Source: an uncultured bacterium
Lineage (GTDB): Bacteria > Actinomycetota > Coriobacteriia > Coriobacteriales > Coriobacteriaceae
NCBI GenBank assembly: GCA_905214105.1
Contig: CAJMKK010000003.1
Coordinates: 124,001-188,000 of the forward strand
DNA: 64,000 nt
Direction of reading: 5' to 3'
Part shown: positions 32,092 through 40,623 of the stretch, piece by piece
Position numbering within the stretch: the stretch's first letter is position 1
How the letters are laid out: each line of letters begins with the position of its first letter
Translations under genes and position numbers: made by a program
Notes under the pieces: model-generated
What the model was told of the DNA's origin: nothing
Databases searched by the model: none
Seen by the model: the letters and a program-made list of their open reading frames with translations, nothing else

Positions 32092-32811
32092 CTACAGCTC
32101 CACACAGGGATTGTCGCGGGTCACAAGCGTCTTAACGACAACCGTCGCCCCCAAATACCGCTCGAGCAGATCGGCAAGACGGTCGATGGCGGCCTGGCAG
32201 TCCTCCATTCGCTCGGGCTCCACGCACTCAATCGCCAGGAACGCATCGGCCGAATCATCGGACAGAGCCGTTCGAACGCCGTCGCGCCAGTTCCAGCAGC
32301 GGCACACGGCGCCCGCATCATCGATGTAGGCGAGCTCGCCGGGCAGCGTCGGATCGTCCGCCTCCTCGCCAAGCGGCAAGAACGCGTCGCCACCGTCGGT
32401 CACCTTCAGGCGAAGGTCTCCCTCGATCGCATGCAGATCCTCGCCTCCCACGGGCAGCGCGTAGGTCAGCGACACCGTGTTGTAAATATCCACCGCGGGC
32501 GTAATGTGGCCCACCGGCTTGCCTTTGAGCACGCGTTTGAGCAAGTTCTCGATCGAGCAGCGCGCGCCTTTCTTGGTCTTGAACAGACGATAGGCCTCGC
32601 GCCATGCCTTGACCGGTGCGTTCTCGCTGATAGTGTCGCTGGTCAGATGACGCTCCGCATCGATATTGGCGCGGTCAAGCAACGCCGCAATCGCATCCAC
32701 GTCCTCTTGAGGAATCTGAGCCGTGGGCTTCATGCCCTCCACGACCACCACGCCGACCGCTGCCTGCGGAAACAGCTCCCAAAACGAATTCTCGGCAACA
32801 AAGCCCTTCAT
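32092..32811 (-). CDS. B3/B4-domain protein (PheT-like tRNA-binding domain, stand-alone)
   Basis: A 239-residue protein of the COG3382 type, a free B3/B4 domain as found in the beta subunit of Phe-tRNA synthetase. Recognisable parts are RCSIENLLKRVLKGKPVGHITPAVDIYNTVSLTYALPVGGEDLHAIEGDL and the closing RCWNWRDGVRTALSDDSADAFLAIE. Free B3/B4 proteins may edit mischarged tRNA or bind amino acids; neither is shown here. AAGGGAG before ATG at 32811 sets the start. The gene is bracketed by family A copies 6 and 7 in inverted orientation. Confidence 0.8.
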   Translation of the reverse strand: MKGFVAENSFWELFPQAAVGVVVVEGMKPTAQIPQEDVDAIAALLDRANIDAERHLTSDTISENAPVKAWREAYRLFKTKKGARCSIENLLKRVLKGKPVGHITPAVDIYNTVSLTYALPVGGEDLHAIEGDLRLKVTDGGDAFLPLGEEADDPTLPGELAYIDDAGAVCRCWNWRDGVRTALSDDSADAFLAIECVEPERMEDCQAAIDRLADLLERYLGATVVVKTLVTRDNPCVEL

Positions 32812-32982
32812 ACGTGCTCCCTTCATTGTGCGCGCCCGAGTGAGGGCGCCTAAACAAAAAGCGCCCTTACAACGGCCACCTTCAAAGTCCTACGGTGCCG
32901 TCACAAGAACGCTTGCGCTGTCCCCATCCGGAGAAGGGAACGATATGTCAGGCGTATTGTAACCCGAGTCATCCACGCGAGC

Positions 32983-33019
32983 AAAACCACCACAAAGGTG
33001 CCTGTCCTCTTTGTGGTGG
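32983..33019. repeat. Palindromic repeat family A, copy 7 (reverse, one loop change)
   Basis: AAAACCACCACAAAGG with loop TGCCTGTCC and CTCTTTGTGGTGG; the outer A/T pairs of the right arm are lost (GGATAT). Lies 20 bases past the pckA stop. Confidence 0.88.
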
Positions 33020-33038
33020 ATATGGACTCACGGCGAAG

Positions 33039-34709
33039 CTAGTGGCGAAGTCCCAGCAGACCGCGGCCGCGATGACGGGCCTCGGCGGACACCTGGGCGT
33101 GCGGGCCGGCGGCTTTGACGGACTCGGGCAGGTGCGAGTACTTCTTCTCGAAGTTCTCCTCGAACATCACGGCCAGATTGTGTGCAGCCTCGTCGTAACG
33201 AGCGGTGCTCTGCCAGTACTGGCGCGGCACCAGGATGCCGTCGGGCACACCGTGGCACGTGGTGGGAATGTCGACGTTAAAGATGTCGTCGTGCACGAAC
33301 TCGCTGTCCTCGATGGTACCGTCGAGGGCGCGCGCGACCAGCGAGCGCGTGTAGGCAAGCTCGATGCGATGGCCCACGCCGTAGCCGCCGCCGATCCAGC
33401 CGGTGTTGACCAGGTACACGCGCGTGCGGCCGTCGGCAATGCGCTCGCCGAGCATCTTGGCGTAAACCATGGGGTCGAGTGGCATAAACGGCTCGCCGAA
33501 CAGCGAAGAGAACGTGGGTGTGGGCTCGGTGACGCCGACCTCGGTGCCGGGAATCTTAGCCGTAAAGCCCGTCACAAAGTGGTACATGGCGGCGTCGGCC
33601 GTCAGACGCGAGATGGGCGGCAGCACGCCAAAAGCGTCGCAAGTCAGGAACAGCACGACACTCGGAGTGGTGCCCATGCCCTTAGTCCACGCGTTAGGAA
33701 TGTGCTCCACGGGATAGGCCACGCGCGTGTTGTGCGTAATCGAGATGTCATCGTAGTTGGGCTTGCGGTTCTCGTCGAGCACCACGTTTTCGCAGATCGC
33801 GCCAAAGCGGACAGCGTTGAAGATCTCGGGCTCGTGAAAGGCGTCCAGGCCCTCGCATTTGGCGTAGCAGCCGCCCTCGATGTTAAAGATGCCCATGTCG
33901 GACCAGCCGTGCTCGTCGTCGCCGATCAGCAGGCGCGTGGGGTTGGCAGAAAGCGTGGTCTTGCCGGTGCCGGACAGGCCAAAGAACACGGCAGTCTCGT
34001 GCGTGACGGGATCCATGCTGGCCGAGCAATGCATGGGCAGCACGTCGTCCTCGACGGGCAGTAGGTAGTTCATGACGCTGAAGATCGACTTTTTGATCTC
34101 GCCGGAGTAGCCGGTGCCGGCGACCAGAATCACGCGTTCCTGGAAGTTAATGACCACGGCGGCGCTGGAGTTGAGGCCCTTGATGGCAGGGTCGCACTGG
34201 TAGCCAGGTGCGGCGAGCACGCAAAAGTCCGGCTCGCCGGTGCGTGCGATTTCGCGGGCGAGCGGACGGGCGAGCATTTGCTTAATGAAGAGTGCCTGGC
34301 TGGCACGCTCGCAGGCAACGAGCAGGCGACGCGTGTGGTTGCGGTCGGCGCCCGCCATGCCGCGCGTGACGAACACGTCGCGCTCGTTGAGATAGTCGAC
34401 GATGCCGGCCTTGATGGCCTCATAGCTCTCGACGGACAGCGGGCGGTTGACCGCACCCCAGGCGATCTTGTCGTGAACATCGGGGGTGTCAACGATAAAG
34501 CGGTCATTGGGGGAACGGCCGGTACGCTCCCCCGTCTCGATCACCAGCGCGCCGTTGGATGCCATGCGGCCTTCTTCGCGGCGGATAGCGTGTTCGACGA
34601 GCTCCGCGGCGGGTAGATCGACCAGCAGACGGGGCTGATTCTCGGCGGGATCTTCAACGAGCGTAATACCAAAGTTGGACAAAACTTCTGCAGGGGTAAC
34701 ACCAGGCAT
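33039..34709 (-). CDS. pckA: Phosphoenolpyruvate carboxykinase (ATP)
   Basis: A 556-residue ATP-dependent PEPCK interconverting oxaloacetate and PEP. Walker A-like kinase motif GLSGTGKTTLSA, the Mg/Mn site LIGDDEHGWSDMGIFNIEGGCYAKC, the oxaloacetate site TERTGRSPNDRF-type segment (ETGERTGRSPNDRF) and the Lys/His metal contacts (GYSGEIKKSIFSVMNY, LPMHCSAS) are all present. In anaerobes such an enzyme often works in the carboxylating direction to feed fumarate reduction; direction here is inference. AAAGGAGG before ATG at 34709 sets the start. Monocistronic; family A copy 7 follows. Confidence 0.97.
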   Translation of the reverse strand: MPGVTPAEVLSNFGITLVEDPAENQPRLLVDLPAAELVEHAIRREEGRMASNGALVIETGERTGRSPNDRFIVDTPDVHDKIAWGAVNRPLSVESYEAIKAGIVDYLNERDVFVTRGMAGADRNHTRRLLVACERASQALFIKQMLARPLAREIARTGEPDFCVLAAPGYQCDPAIKGLNSSAAVVINFQERVILVAGTGYSGEIKKSIFSVMNYLLPVEDDVLPMHCSASMDPVTHETAVFFGLSGTGKTTLSANPTRLLIGDDEHGWSDMGIFNIEGGCYAKCEGLDAFHEPEIFNAVRFGAICENVVLDENRKPNYDDISITHNTRVAYPVEHIPNAWTKGMGTTPSVVLFLTCDAFGVLPPISRLTADAAMYHFVTGFTAKIPGTEVGVTEPTPTFSSLFGEPFMPLDPMVYAKMLGERIADGRTRVYLVNTGWIGGGYGVGHRIELAYTRSLVARALDGTIEDSEFVHDDIFNVDIPTTCHGVPDGILVPRQYWQSTARYDEAAHNLAVMFEENFEKKYSHLPESVKAAGPHAQVSAEARHRGRGLLGLRH

Positions 34710-34848
34710 GGGGCCTCCTTTAAAAACGCGACACATGGACGCGGCGCGCACTTTACTCACGTAAAGCCCGTTGTACCCGATATGCAAAAACGTTTTTGCG
34801 GCAAGGGCGGCAAGCCCGCCCAACGGTCAAAAATCGCAGGCAAGCGGC

Positions 34849-34975
34849 CTAGTCATTGGGGACGTTTTTAAACGACTAGTCGTTGGGGACACCCTTGAAC
34901 AGGCAACAACCAAGGAATGTCCCCAGATGCCGGCACTTGGGGACGTTCCCAAAGTGCCGGCTACTGAATGGCGCC
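34849..34975. repeat. Cluster of dispersed repeats (family C and GCCGGCAC units)
   Basis: CCTAGTCATTGGGGACGTTTT, TTAAACGACTAGTCGTTGGGGACA at 34849-34894 repeats the sequence at 14578-14612. Then GGAATGTCCCCAGATGCCGGCAC (from about 34915) and TTGGGGACGTTCCC, AAAGTGCCGGC repeat the units at 22183-22233. No gene is present between 34710 and 35061. Confidence 0.65.
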
Positions 34976-35061
34976 GCCGAAATTATTGAACAACCTGTTC
35001 AAAAACACGACCGAACACCGCCGCGTCTATACTAGAACGCAGCAATAGAAAGGACCTCATT

Positions 35062-36642
35062 TTGAGCATTACGCCCCTCGATAGCATCCGCCGCGCCATC
35101 GCCCGCCGCAATGGCGTCGCCGACCCCGCCGTATCGAGAGACGGCACCGCAAAGGGCCGGGGCGGCCGCATCGAGAACGGCCTGTTCCCCACATCGCACA
35201 CCGCCGAGGAGCTTGCACGAATCCAAGAGCTAAGCCAGCGTAACGCCGGCGGCCCCGACAGCAGCCAGGCCACACGCCGTCGCCGCGAGCGCGATCGCCA
35301 GCCCGGCCCCATCCACCGCATGGTCAATGCCTGGTGGAACCGTCTGCTCGGCGCCGTCTACGGCGGCGGCTTCTCCATGCAGGAGGCGGAATACGAGGAA
35401 CACGCCACCCGTCGCGACTACCTTTGGAATACCCTGGGCACCGCCGTATGGGGCATGGCATTTCCGCTGCTCACCATTGTGTCGACGCAACTCGTGGGCG
35501 CCGAGGAAGCCGGCAAGTTCTCCATCGCCTTTGTCACCGGTACGCTCATCATGATCGCGTGCAACTACGGCGTGCGCAATTTCCAGGTCTCGGATATCGA
35601 CGAAACGACGTCATTCGCCTCCTACCAGCTCAACCGCTGGCTTTGCGGAGCGCTCGCCCTGGGCTGCGGCCTCATGTACAGCAGCGCCCGCGGCTATGAC
35701 ACGCAGATGGCGACGATCGGCCTGGGCGTCTACCTGTATAAGGTCATCGACGGCGTCGCCGACGTGTACGAAGGCCGCCTGCAGCAGGCCGACAAGCTCT
35801 ACCTGGCTGGCATGAGCCAAACGCTACGCTCCGTCGGCGTCATCGCGGTCTTCAGCGTGGCGCTGTTCCTCACGCGCAGCATGCCCATCGCGGCCATGGC
35901 CATGGGCATCGCCGCGATCACCTCGCTCGTGCTGGTCACCGCGCCGCTCGCCCTACTCGAGACCGAAAAATCGCGCCGCGTGAGCCTGCGCGAGGTCGGC
36001 CACCTGTTTGTCCATTGCGCCCCACTCTTTGGCGCGCTATTCCTGTTCAATCTTATCGAGAGCATGCCCAAGTTTGTGATGGAAGGAACACTAGCCTACA
36101 AATACCAGCTGTACTTTAATGCCCTGTTCTTTCCGGCGCAGGCTATTTTGCTGAGCATCGGATTTGTCTATAAACCGCAGCTTTTGCGTCTGTCGAGCAT
36201 TTGGGCGAACCCGCGCAAACGCCGCCGTTTTGACTTGATTATTGTTGCCGTTATGGCGCTGATCGTGGCCATCACCGGCGTGTGCGCCGCATTTATGGCA
36301 GGTCCCGGTATTCCCCTCATGAGCTTTATGTACGGTCTCAGCTTTGAGCGCTACCGTACGCTGGCGCTGCTGATGGTCGTCGCCGGCGGCGTCACCGCGG
36401 CCATCGATTTTATCTACGCCATCATCACGGTGCTGCGCCACGCTGGAGACGTCACCAAGATCTACCTGATCTGCTTCGCCGTGAGCGTAGTGCTCCCGGT
36501 GATCCTGATCAACCTGCTGGGCCTGATGGGTGCCGTCGTGAGCTACCTGGCTATCATGGCCCTACTGCTGGTGCTGTTGATAATCGAGTACGCCCACATC
36601 CGCCAGCGCATCGAGCGCGATCGAAACCCGTACGGCGCCTAA
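35062..36642 (+). CDS. Polysaccharide flippase-like membrane protein (MOP superfamily)
   Basis: A 526-residue protein. Residues 1-115 are hydrophilic, basic and probably cytoplasmic; the rest holds about 12-14 hydrophobic segments, beginning DYLWNTLGTAVWGMAFPLLTIVSTQLVGAEEAGKFSIAF, which matches the start of Wzx-type flippases. It probably moves a lipid-linked glycan across the membrane; the WecA/TagO-type enzyme at 27273 could supply the substrate, but no linkage is shown. It starts with TTG at 35062, supported by GAAAGGA nine bases upstream. The long N-terminal extension is unusual for the family. Confidence 0.72.
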   Translation: MSITPLDSIRRAIARRNGVADPAVSRDGTAKGRGGRIENGLFPTSHTAEELARIQELSQRNAGGPDSSQATRRRRERDRQPGPIHRMVNAWWNRLLGAVYGGGFSMQEAEYEEHATRRDYLWNTLGTAVWGMAFPLLTIVSTQLVGAEEAGKFSIAFVTGTLIMIACNYGVRNFQVSDIDETTSFASYQLNRWLCGALALGCGLMYSSARGYDTQMATIGLGVYLYKVIDGVADVYEGRLQQADKLYLAGMSQTLRSVGVIAVFSVALFLTRSMPIAAMAMGIAAITSLVLVTAPLALLETEKSRRVSLREVGHLFVHCAPLFGALFLFNLIESMPKFVMEGTLAYKYQLYFNALFFPAQAILLSIGFVYKPQLLRLSSIWANPRKRRRFDLIIVAVMALIVAITGVCAAFMAGPGIPLMSFMYGLSFERYRTLALLMVVAGGVTAAIDFIYAIITVLRHAGDVTKIYLICFAVSVVLPVILINLLGLMGAVVSYLAIMALLLVLLIIEYAHIRQRIERDRNPYGA

Positions 36643-36722
36643 TTAGCTGCCCCCGGTACCGGAATTTGCGATGGAATCACCCCGGTTGGGGTCTCGTTGC
36701 GCACAATATGCATCACGCAAAA

Positions 36723-36845
36723 CTAAGTGAGTAGACTTTTACCGAACCCCCGATCACACCGACAAAGCACAAGTCTGTGACCTGCGGTTTTATTGAGGCA
36801 AATATGTTGAGTGCTCAGCATTTCCAAAAAAGTCTACTCACTTAG
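36723..36845. repeat. 123-bp inverted-repeat element, copy 2
   Basis: Perfect 18-base terminal arms CTAAGTGAGTAGACTTTT (36723-36740) and the complement (36828-36845) enclose 87 bases. The core ACCTGCGGTTTT (36780-36791) is the complement of AAAACCGCAGGT in the element at 14660-14809, and adjacent CTTGTGCTTTGTCG/CTTGCGCTTTTTTGCG strings also align. No coding potential. The rest of 36643-36965 has only a short CCCCGG/TTGGGG motif near 36680. Confidence 0.65.
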
Positions 36846-36965
36846 CCAGCGGGCAGCCAAAAAGAACCGTCGCAACGTTATTGAACTCCGTTGCGACGGT
36901 TTTTCGTGCATTTTCGCGCATCCGCGATCGCAGACGCGCCCCATTTCTAGTAGATGACCGCTTTC

Positions 36966-37000
36966 GAATGTGCCAAAGGGGCTGTCCCTTTGGCACATTC
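36966..37000. repeat. Palindromic repeat family B, copy 1
   Basis: GAATGTGCCAAAGGG and CCCTTTGGCACATTC, loop GCTGT. Eleven bases past the phosphatase stop (minus strand). Confidence 0.8.
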
Positions 37001-37011
37001 CGGCGGAACCC

Positions 37012-37851
37012 CTACTCTCCTGGATGGATGTTGGCGTAAAACTCCGCACCGTCGTCCAGGCGCAGGATGCCCACGCGGCCAAACTCCGACCCAGTGGCGG
37101 CGGCGCAGTCGATGTCAATGCGATCGGGCACGCCAGCGGTATCCTCGCCGCCCAGGCGCACAATCTGCCCACGGCCCGACTCCTCATCGAGCCCCGCCAG
37201 GCCGCCGACCTCGCAATAGCGCCCAAGCGACACCGTGGGTGTGTGGCCGCTCACCACGACCGGGCCCTTGCCCTCGGCGGAAAGCAGCCCCGTCGACGCA
37301 TCCCAGTAGCCATGACGAATCCACAGCAAGTCATCGGACGACTGCACCGCAAGCATCTGCTGTAGCAGCTCGCGATCGGCGCTAACCGCTCCGGCACCAT
37401 CGGTACAATCAACCCCATGTTCAAGCAAAAACGCCCGCGCCGCCTCGGTCTGGATGCCGGCATGTACCAGCAGGTACGGGCGCTCGTCAGTCTCGGCCAC
37501 CGCGTAGAGCGGCAGCGTCGCCATCCAACGCACGAGCTCCTCGTACGCCTCAAATTCCATATCGTTGAGCTGCTGACGGGTAGTCCAACCGCCGTTAATA
37601 TCCCATGTCTCGGCATCGAGCGGATCCTGGCCAATGATGGCATCGAGCATGATCTGCTCGTGATTACCCTTGAGCACGCGGGCGTTGGGCAGCGAGCGCA
37701 CGAGCTTAATAACGCCGACCGGATCGGGCCCGCGATCGATCATGTCACCCAGCACGTACAGCGTATCGTCGGACGCCAGCGAAATCTTGGACAGGGCCTC
37801 GTCAAGCGCACGCACGTGCCCGTGAGCATCGGATGTCACATAGATCGCCAT
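37012..37851 (-). CDS. Calcineurin-like metallophosphoesterase (PPP/ApaH-like)
   Basis: A 279-residue two-metal phosphatase. Motifs in order: TSDAHGH (residues 6-12), LGDMIDRGPDPVGV, LKGNHEQIMLDA, LLVHAG and VVSGHTP. The set matches bacterial PPP-type Ser/Thr phosphatases and diadenosine tetraphosphatase ApaH. Substrate, protein or dinucleotide, cannot be set. AGAGAGG lies seven bases before ATG. Monocistronic. Confidence 0.88.
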   Translation of the reverse strand: MAIYVTSDAHGHVRALDEALSKISLASDDTLYVLGDMIDRGPDPVGVIKLVRSLPNARVLKGNHEQIMLDAIIGQDPLDAETWDINGGWTTRQQLNDMEFEAYEELVRWMATLPLYAVAETDERPYLLVHAGIQTEAARAFLLEHGVDCTDGAGAVSADRELLQQMLAVQSSDDLLWIRHGYWDASTGLLSAEGKGPVVVSGHTPTVSLGRYCEVGGLAGLDEESGRGQIVRLGGEDTAGVPDRIDIDCAAATGSEFGRVGILRLDDGAEFYANIHPGE

Positions 37852-38103
37852 GGAACGCCTCTCTTTACATTGCGGCCGAAGCCCGGAGCCGCAACTAAAA
37901 CTTCAAGTTGAACTTAAACGTTACCCATTGTACTCCGTTGTAATAAAGCTGGAAAGGGTTTCCGAGCAGAGGCAAAGACGGCAGCCGTCTATGACGATAT
38001 CGCGCACGCCCGCGGCTCGACCCCATAAACCCACCACCTTGGGTACAAATAACCGCAGACAACTGACCGTGCCACGCCAACCACCCAGGAGCGGACACCA
38101 TCC

Positions 38104-39705
38104 ATGAACCAGATCCTTCTCTTTATCGGCCTCGTTATTATTCTGTGCCTGACCATCAAACCCGTCGGCAAAAAGCTCCCCTTCCCCACCCTGCTCATCT
38201 TTATCGCGCTCGGCATGCTGTTGGGCGTCAACGGCCCGGCGCATATCGACTTTAGCGACTATGCGCTCACCGAAACCGTCTGCAGCACGGCGCTGCTGTT
38301 CATCATGTTCTACGGCGGCTTTAACACCAATATCGACCGCGCCAAGCCCGTCACTGCGCCGGCGGTGCTGCTGAGCACGCTCGGCGTCGTCATCACTGCC
38401 GGCATCACCGGCGTGTTCGCCCACTTTGTGCTGGGCTTCGACTGGATCAGCGGCCTGCTGCTGGGCTCGGTCGTAGCATCCACTGATGCGGCCAGCGTCT
38501 TTAGCGTGCTGCGCGAGCACAGCCTTTCGCTGAAGGGCGGCACCGACTCGCTGCTCGAGGTCGAATCGGGCTCCAACGACCCCGTCGCCTACATGCTCAC
38601 CGCCGTGCTCGCCACACTCGCGGCCGGCGGCGACATCAACATTCCCGCACTGCTGGCCAAGCAGATTATCCTGGGCGTGGGCCTGGGCCTCGCCATCGGC
38701 TGGGCGGCGGGCCGCCTGATTGAACGCGCACACGCAACGGCCGAGGGTGCGCAGACCATCTTTTTGTTCGCCGTGGTCATCGTCGCCTACGCGCTGCCGA
38801 GCTACCTGGGCGGCAACGGATTTTTGGCCGTGTACCTGGCCGGCATTGTGCTGGGCGCGAGCGACATCACCGGCAAGGTCGAGCTGGCGCACTTCTTTGA
38901 CACCCTCACCGAGATGGCCGAGATGACGATCTTCTTCTTACTCGGCCTGCTCGTAACGCCCGCACGCCTGCCGCAGATGCTGCTGCCGGGCCTGGCGCTC
39001 ATGGCGTTTATGCTCTTCGTGAGCCGCCCCATCGCCGTCGGCGTGCTCCTGGCGCCCTTTAAGACGAACCCCCGCCAGGTCGCGCTCATAAGCTGGGCGG
39101 GCCTGCGCGGAGCAGCTTCGGTCGTCTTTAGTCTCTTTGCCGCGGTGGCCGGCGTTCCCGGCGGACACGACCTATTTGACCTGGTGTTTGTGATTGCCGT
39201 GTCGAGCATTGTGGTGCAGGGCTCGCTGCTGCCGGCGGTGGCGAAAAAGCTCGACATGATCGACGCAGAAGGCGACGTGCGCCGCACCTTTAACGACTAT
39301 CGCGACGAAGACGGCATGTCATTTGTAAAGCTCAAGGTGGGTGCTGGCCATCCGTTTGCCGGACGCTCGCTCGCCGATATTGGCAGCGCAACGGACATGC
39401 TGGTTGTCTTGGTACTGCGCGATGGTGCACGCCCGGTTCTGCCCAACGGCGATACCGTAATTGAGGAAGGCGACCTATTGGTGATGGCCGCGCCGACGTT
39501 TGAAGAGCGTGCCGAGGTTACGCTGCGCGAGGTCACCGTAACACCTCACGGTCGCCTGGCCGGCCAGCGCCTTCGCGATGTGCCGCAAGGCAAGCATCCC
39601 TTTATCGTCGTGATGCTCAAACGCGACGGCCAGACGATCATCCCCGACGGCAACACCCTAATATACGCCGGCGACGAAGCCGTCATCGCCACACTGGCGT
39701 CGTAG
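38104..39705 (+). CDS. CPA1-family cation/proton antiporter with RCK_C regulatory region
   Basis: A 533-residue antiporter. The first 385 residues form about 12-13 membrane segments with the ion site VASTDAASVFSVL and VESGSNDPVAYML (conserved Asp pair of CPA1 exchangers), plus LISWAGLRGAASVVFSLFA. Residues 400-533 hold two RCK_C-like repeats (LKVGAGHPFAGRSLADIG and VTPHGRLAGQRLRDVPQG). This is the layout of NhaP2/CvrA-type potassium/proton antiporters; K+ is likely, Na+ cannot be excluded. AGGAG lies 11 bases before ATG. Monocistronic. Confidence 0.88.
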   Translation: MNQILLFIGLVIILCLTIKPVGKKLPFPTLLIFIALGMLLGVNGPAHIDFSDYALTETVCSTALLFIMFYGGFNTNIDRAKPVTAPAVLLSTLGVVITAGITGVFAHFVLGFDWISGLLLGSVVASTDAASVFSVLREHSLSLKGGTDSLLEVESGSNDPVAYMLTAVLATLAAGGDINIPALLAKQIILGVGLGLAIGWAAGRLIERAHATAEGAQTIFLFAVVIVAYALPSYLGGNGFLAVYLAGIVLGASDITGKVELAHFFDTLTEMAEMTIFFLLGLLVTPARLPQMLLPGLALMAFMLFVSRPIAVGVLLAPFKTNPRQVALISWAGLRGAASVVFSLFAAVAGVPGGHDLFDLVFVIAVSSIVVQGSLLPAVAKKLDMIDAEGDVRRTFNDYRDEDGMSFVKLKVGAGHPFAGRSLADIGSATDMLVVLVLRDGARPVLPNGDTVIEEGDLLVMAAPTFEERAEVTLREVTVTPHGRLAGQRLRDVPQGKHPFIVVMLKRDGQTIIPDGNTLIYAGDEAVIATLAS

Positions 39706-39719
39706 GGGCCAGAGGCAGT

Positions 39720-39752
39720 AATATGGCAAAGGGACAGTCCCTTTGTCATATT
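39720..39752. repeat. Palindromic repeat family B, copy 2
   Basis: AATATGGCAAAGGGAC, A, GTCCCTTTGTCATATT; one G-T pair in the stem. Fourteen bases after the antiporter stop. Confidence 0.8.
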
Positions 39753-39805
39753 CCCATACCCGCAGGTAGATTGACGAACATGTGTTTGGTTATTATAATT
39801 TCTAC

Positions 39806-39835
39806 TTGAATAGACTCCTCGTCTCGTGGTATAAA
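39806..39835 (+). promoter_or_regulatory. Promoter of the upstream small RNA of the DUF3800 locus
   Basis: TTGAAT (39806-39811), 18-base spacer, TATAAA (39830-39835), in an A/T-rich stretch. Confidence 0.6.
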
Positions 39836-39841
39836 AGGGTT

Positions 39842-39895
39842 GCGTTCCTTTATGGAGGGCAGTCAAGGGCCGGGGGATCCCCCCGGCATTTTTGT
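39842..39895 (+). ncRNA. Small RNA in front of DUF3800 gene (unit 1)
   Basis: From the predicted start near 39842 to the T tract at 39888-39895, about 54 bases: a small hairpin around TTCC-TTTAT-GGAG, a linker, then a terminator hairpin GCCGGGG/CCCCGGC (39869-39887) followed by ATTTTT. The terminator stands only 18 bases before the DUF3800 start codon, so most transcripts should end before the gene. Unit 2 behind the gene has the same architecture and similar sequence (ATxGAGGG linker, CCGGGGGAT stem). Structured RNAs next to DUF3800 genes are a known class (DUF3800 RNA motifs); which motif this is cannot be told by eye. Confidence 0.6.
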
Positions 39896-39913
39896 TTTTA
39901 GGGAGACTGCATC

Positions 39914-40591
39914 ATGAGGGAGCTTTCCGTCTTCGTCGACGAATCCGGCAACTACGGAGGACAAAGCGCTAAGTACTATCTCGTTACGCTTGTTTTCCAT
40001 GACCAGTCAGCGTCAGTTGCTGAGATTATTTATCGCTACGAACACGCGCTTAGATCGCGTGGGCTTCCCGATATCCCCCTGCACATGAATCCCCTGATGC
40101 ATGGCAATGAATCCTACAGGGGCATGGACACCCACTTGCGGAATCGCCTTTTGTCGAGTTTTGCAACATTTGCCAACAAATGCCCCGTCAAATACATGAC
40201 GTTCAGCTACCAAAGAAACAAGTTCAAAAGCGACGCGACTATGTTCGCAAGAATGCGTCGTGACTTAATCCTCTTTTTGTTCGACAGACTTCAGTGTTTC
40301 CAAAGCTATGACGCTGTCAAAATCTATTACGACGACGGGCAAAACGAGGTAACGGCCATCCTTCACGCCGCATTCGAATACGTCCTCGGAAGGCAGGCGG
40401 TCATTTATAAAGAATGTGACCCGAAGCACTTTAGGCTGCAGCAAATTGCTGACTACATCTGCGAAATCGAACTAGCGCAAATTAAATATGAACACTCCGA
40501 GCAATCAAATACCGAGCAAATCTTCTTTGGAAACTATCGTGATTTCAAGAAAAATCATCTTAGAAAGATTCGGGCGAAACTTCTCGTGTAG
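39914..40591 (+). CDS. DUF3800 protein, candidate defence effector with associated RNAs
   Basis: A 225-residue DUF3800 protein. The family start motif is VFVDESGNYGG (residues 7-17) followed by YYLVTLVFHD; later acidic motif YYDDGQNEV and the end motif LQQIADYICEIELAQIKYE match the RNase H-like acidic cluster proposed for this family. Function is not established; members are found in defence islands and beside small structured RNAs. AGGGAGA precedes ATG by nine bases. By eye the codons are A/T-richer than in neighbouring genes, which suggests transfer. The gene is flanked on both sides by homologous small-RNA units and by family B palindromes, and sits directly beside the BREX locus. Confidence 0.8.
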   Translation: MRELSVFVDESGNYGGQSAKYYLVTLVFHDQSASVAEIIYRYEHALRSRGLPDIPLHMNPLMHGNESYRGMDTHLRNRLLSSFATFANKCPVKYMTFSYQRNKFKSDATMFARMRRDLILFLFDRLQCFQSYDAVKIYYDDGQNEVTAILHAAFEYVLGRQAVIYKECDPKHFRLQQIADYICEIELAQIKYEHSEQSNTEQIFFGNYRDFKKNHLRKIRAKLLV

Positions 40592-40617
40592 ACCCGGCAC
40601 GCGGCTTCTGCTATATA
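40589..40617 (+). promoter_or_regulatory. Promoter of the downstream small RNA
   Basis: TAGACC (40589-40594), 17-base spacer, TATATA (40612-40617). The -35 overlaps the DUF3800 stop codon. Confidence 0.5.
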
Positions 40618-40623
40618 GATTCC

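Noticed and set aside
17628-33019. Family A palindromes considered as CRISPR repeats
   Set aside because: They are dispersed singly over 15 kb at gene ends, have no regular spacers, and no cas gene is present.
39869-39895. The hairpin before the DUF3800 gene as a simple terminator of the antiporter gene
   Set aside because: The antiporter already has a palindrome 14 bases past its stop, a separate promoter lies between, and a homologous promoter-hairpin unit is repeated behind the DUF3800 gene, so a small-RNA unit explains it better.
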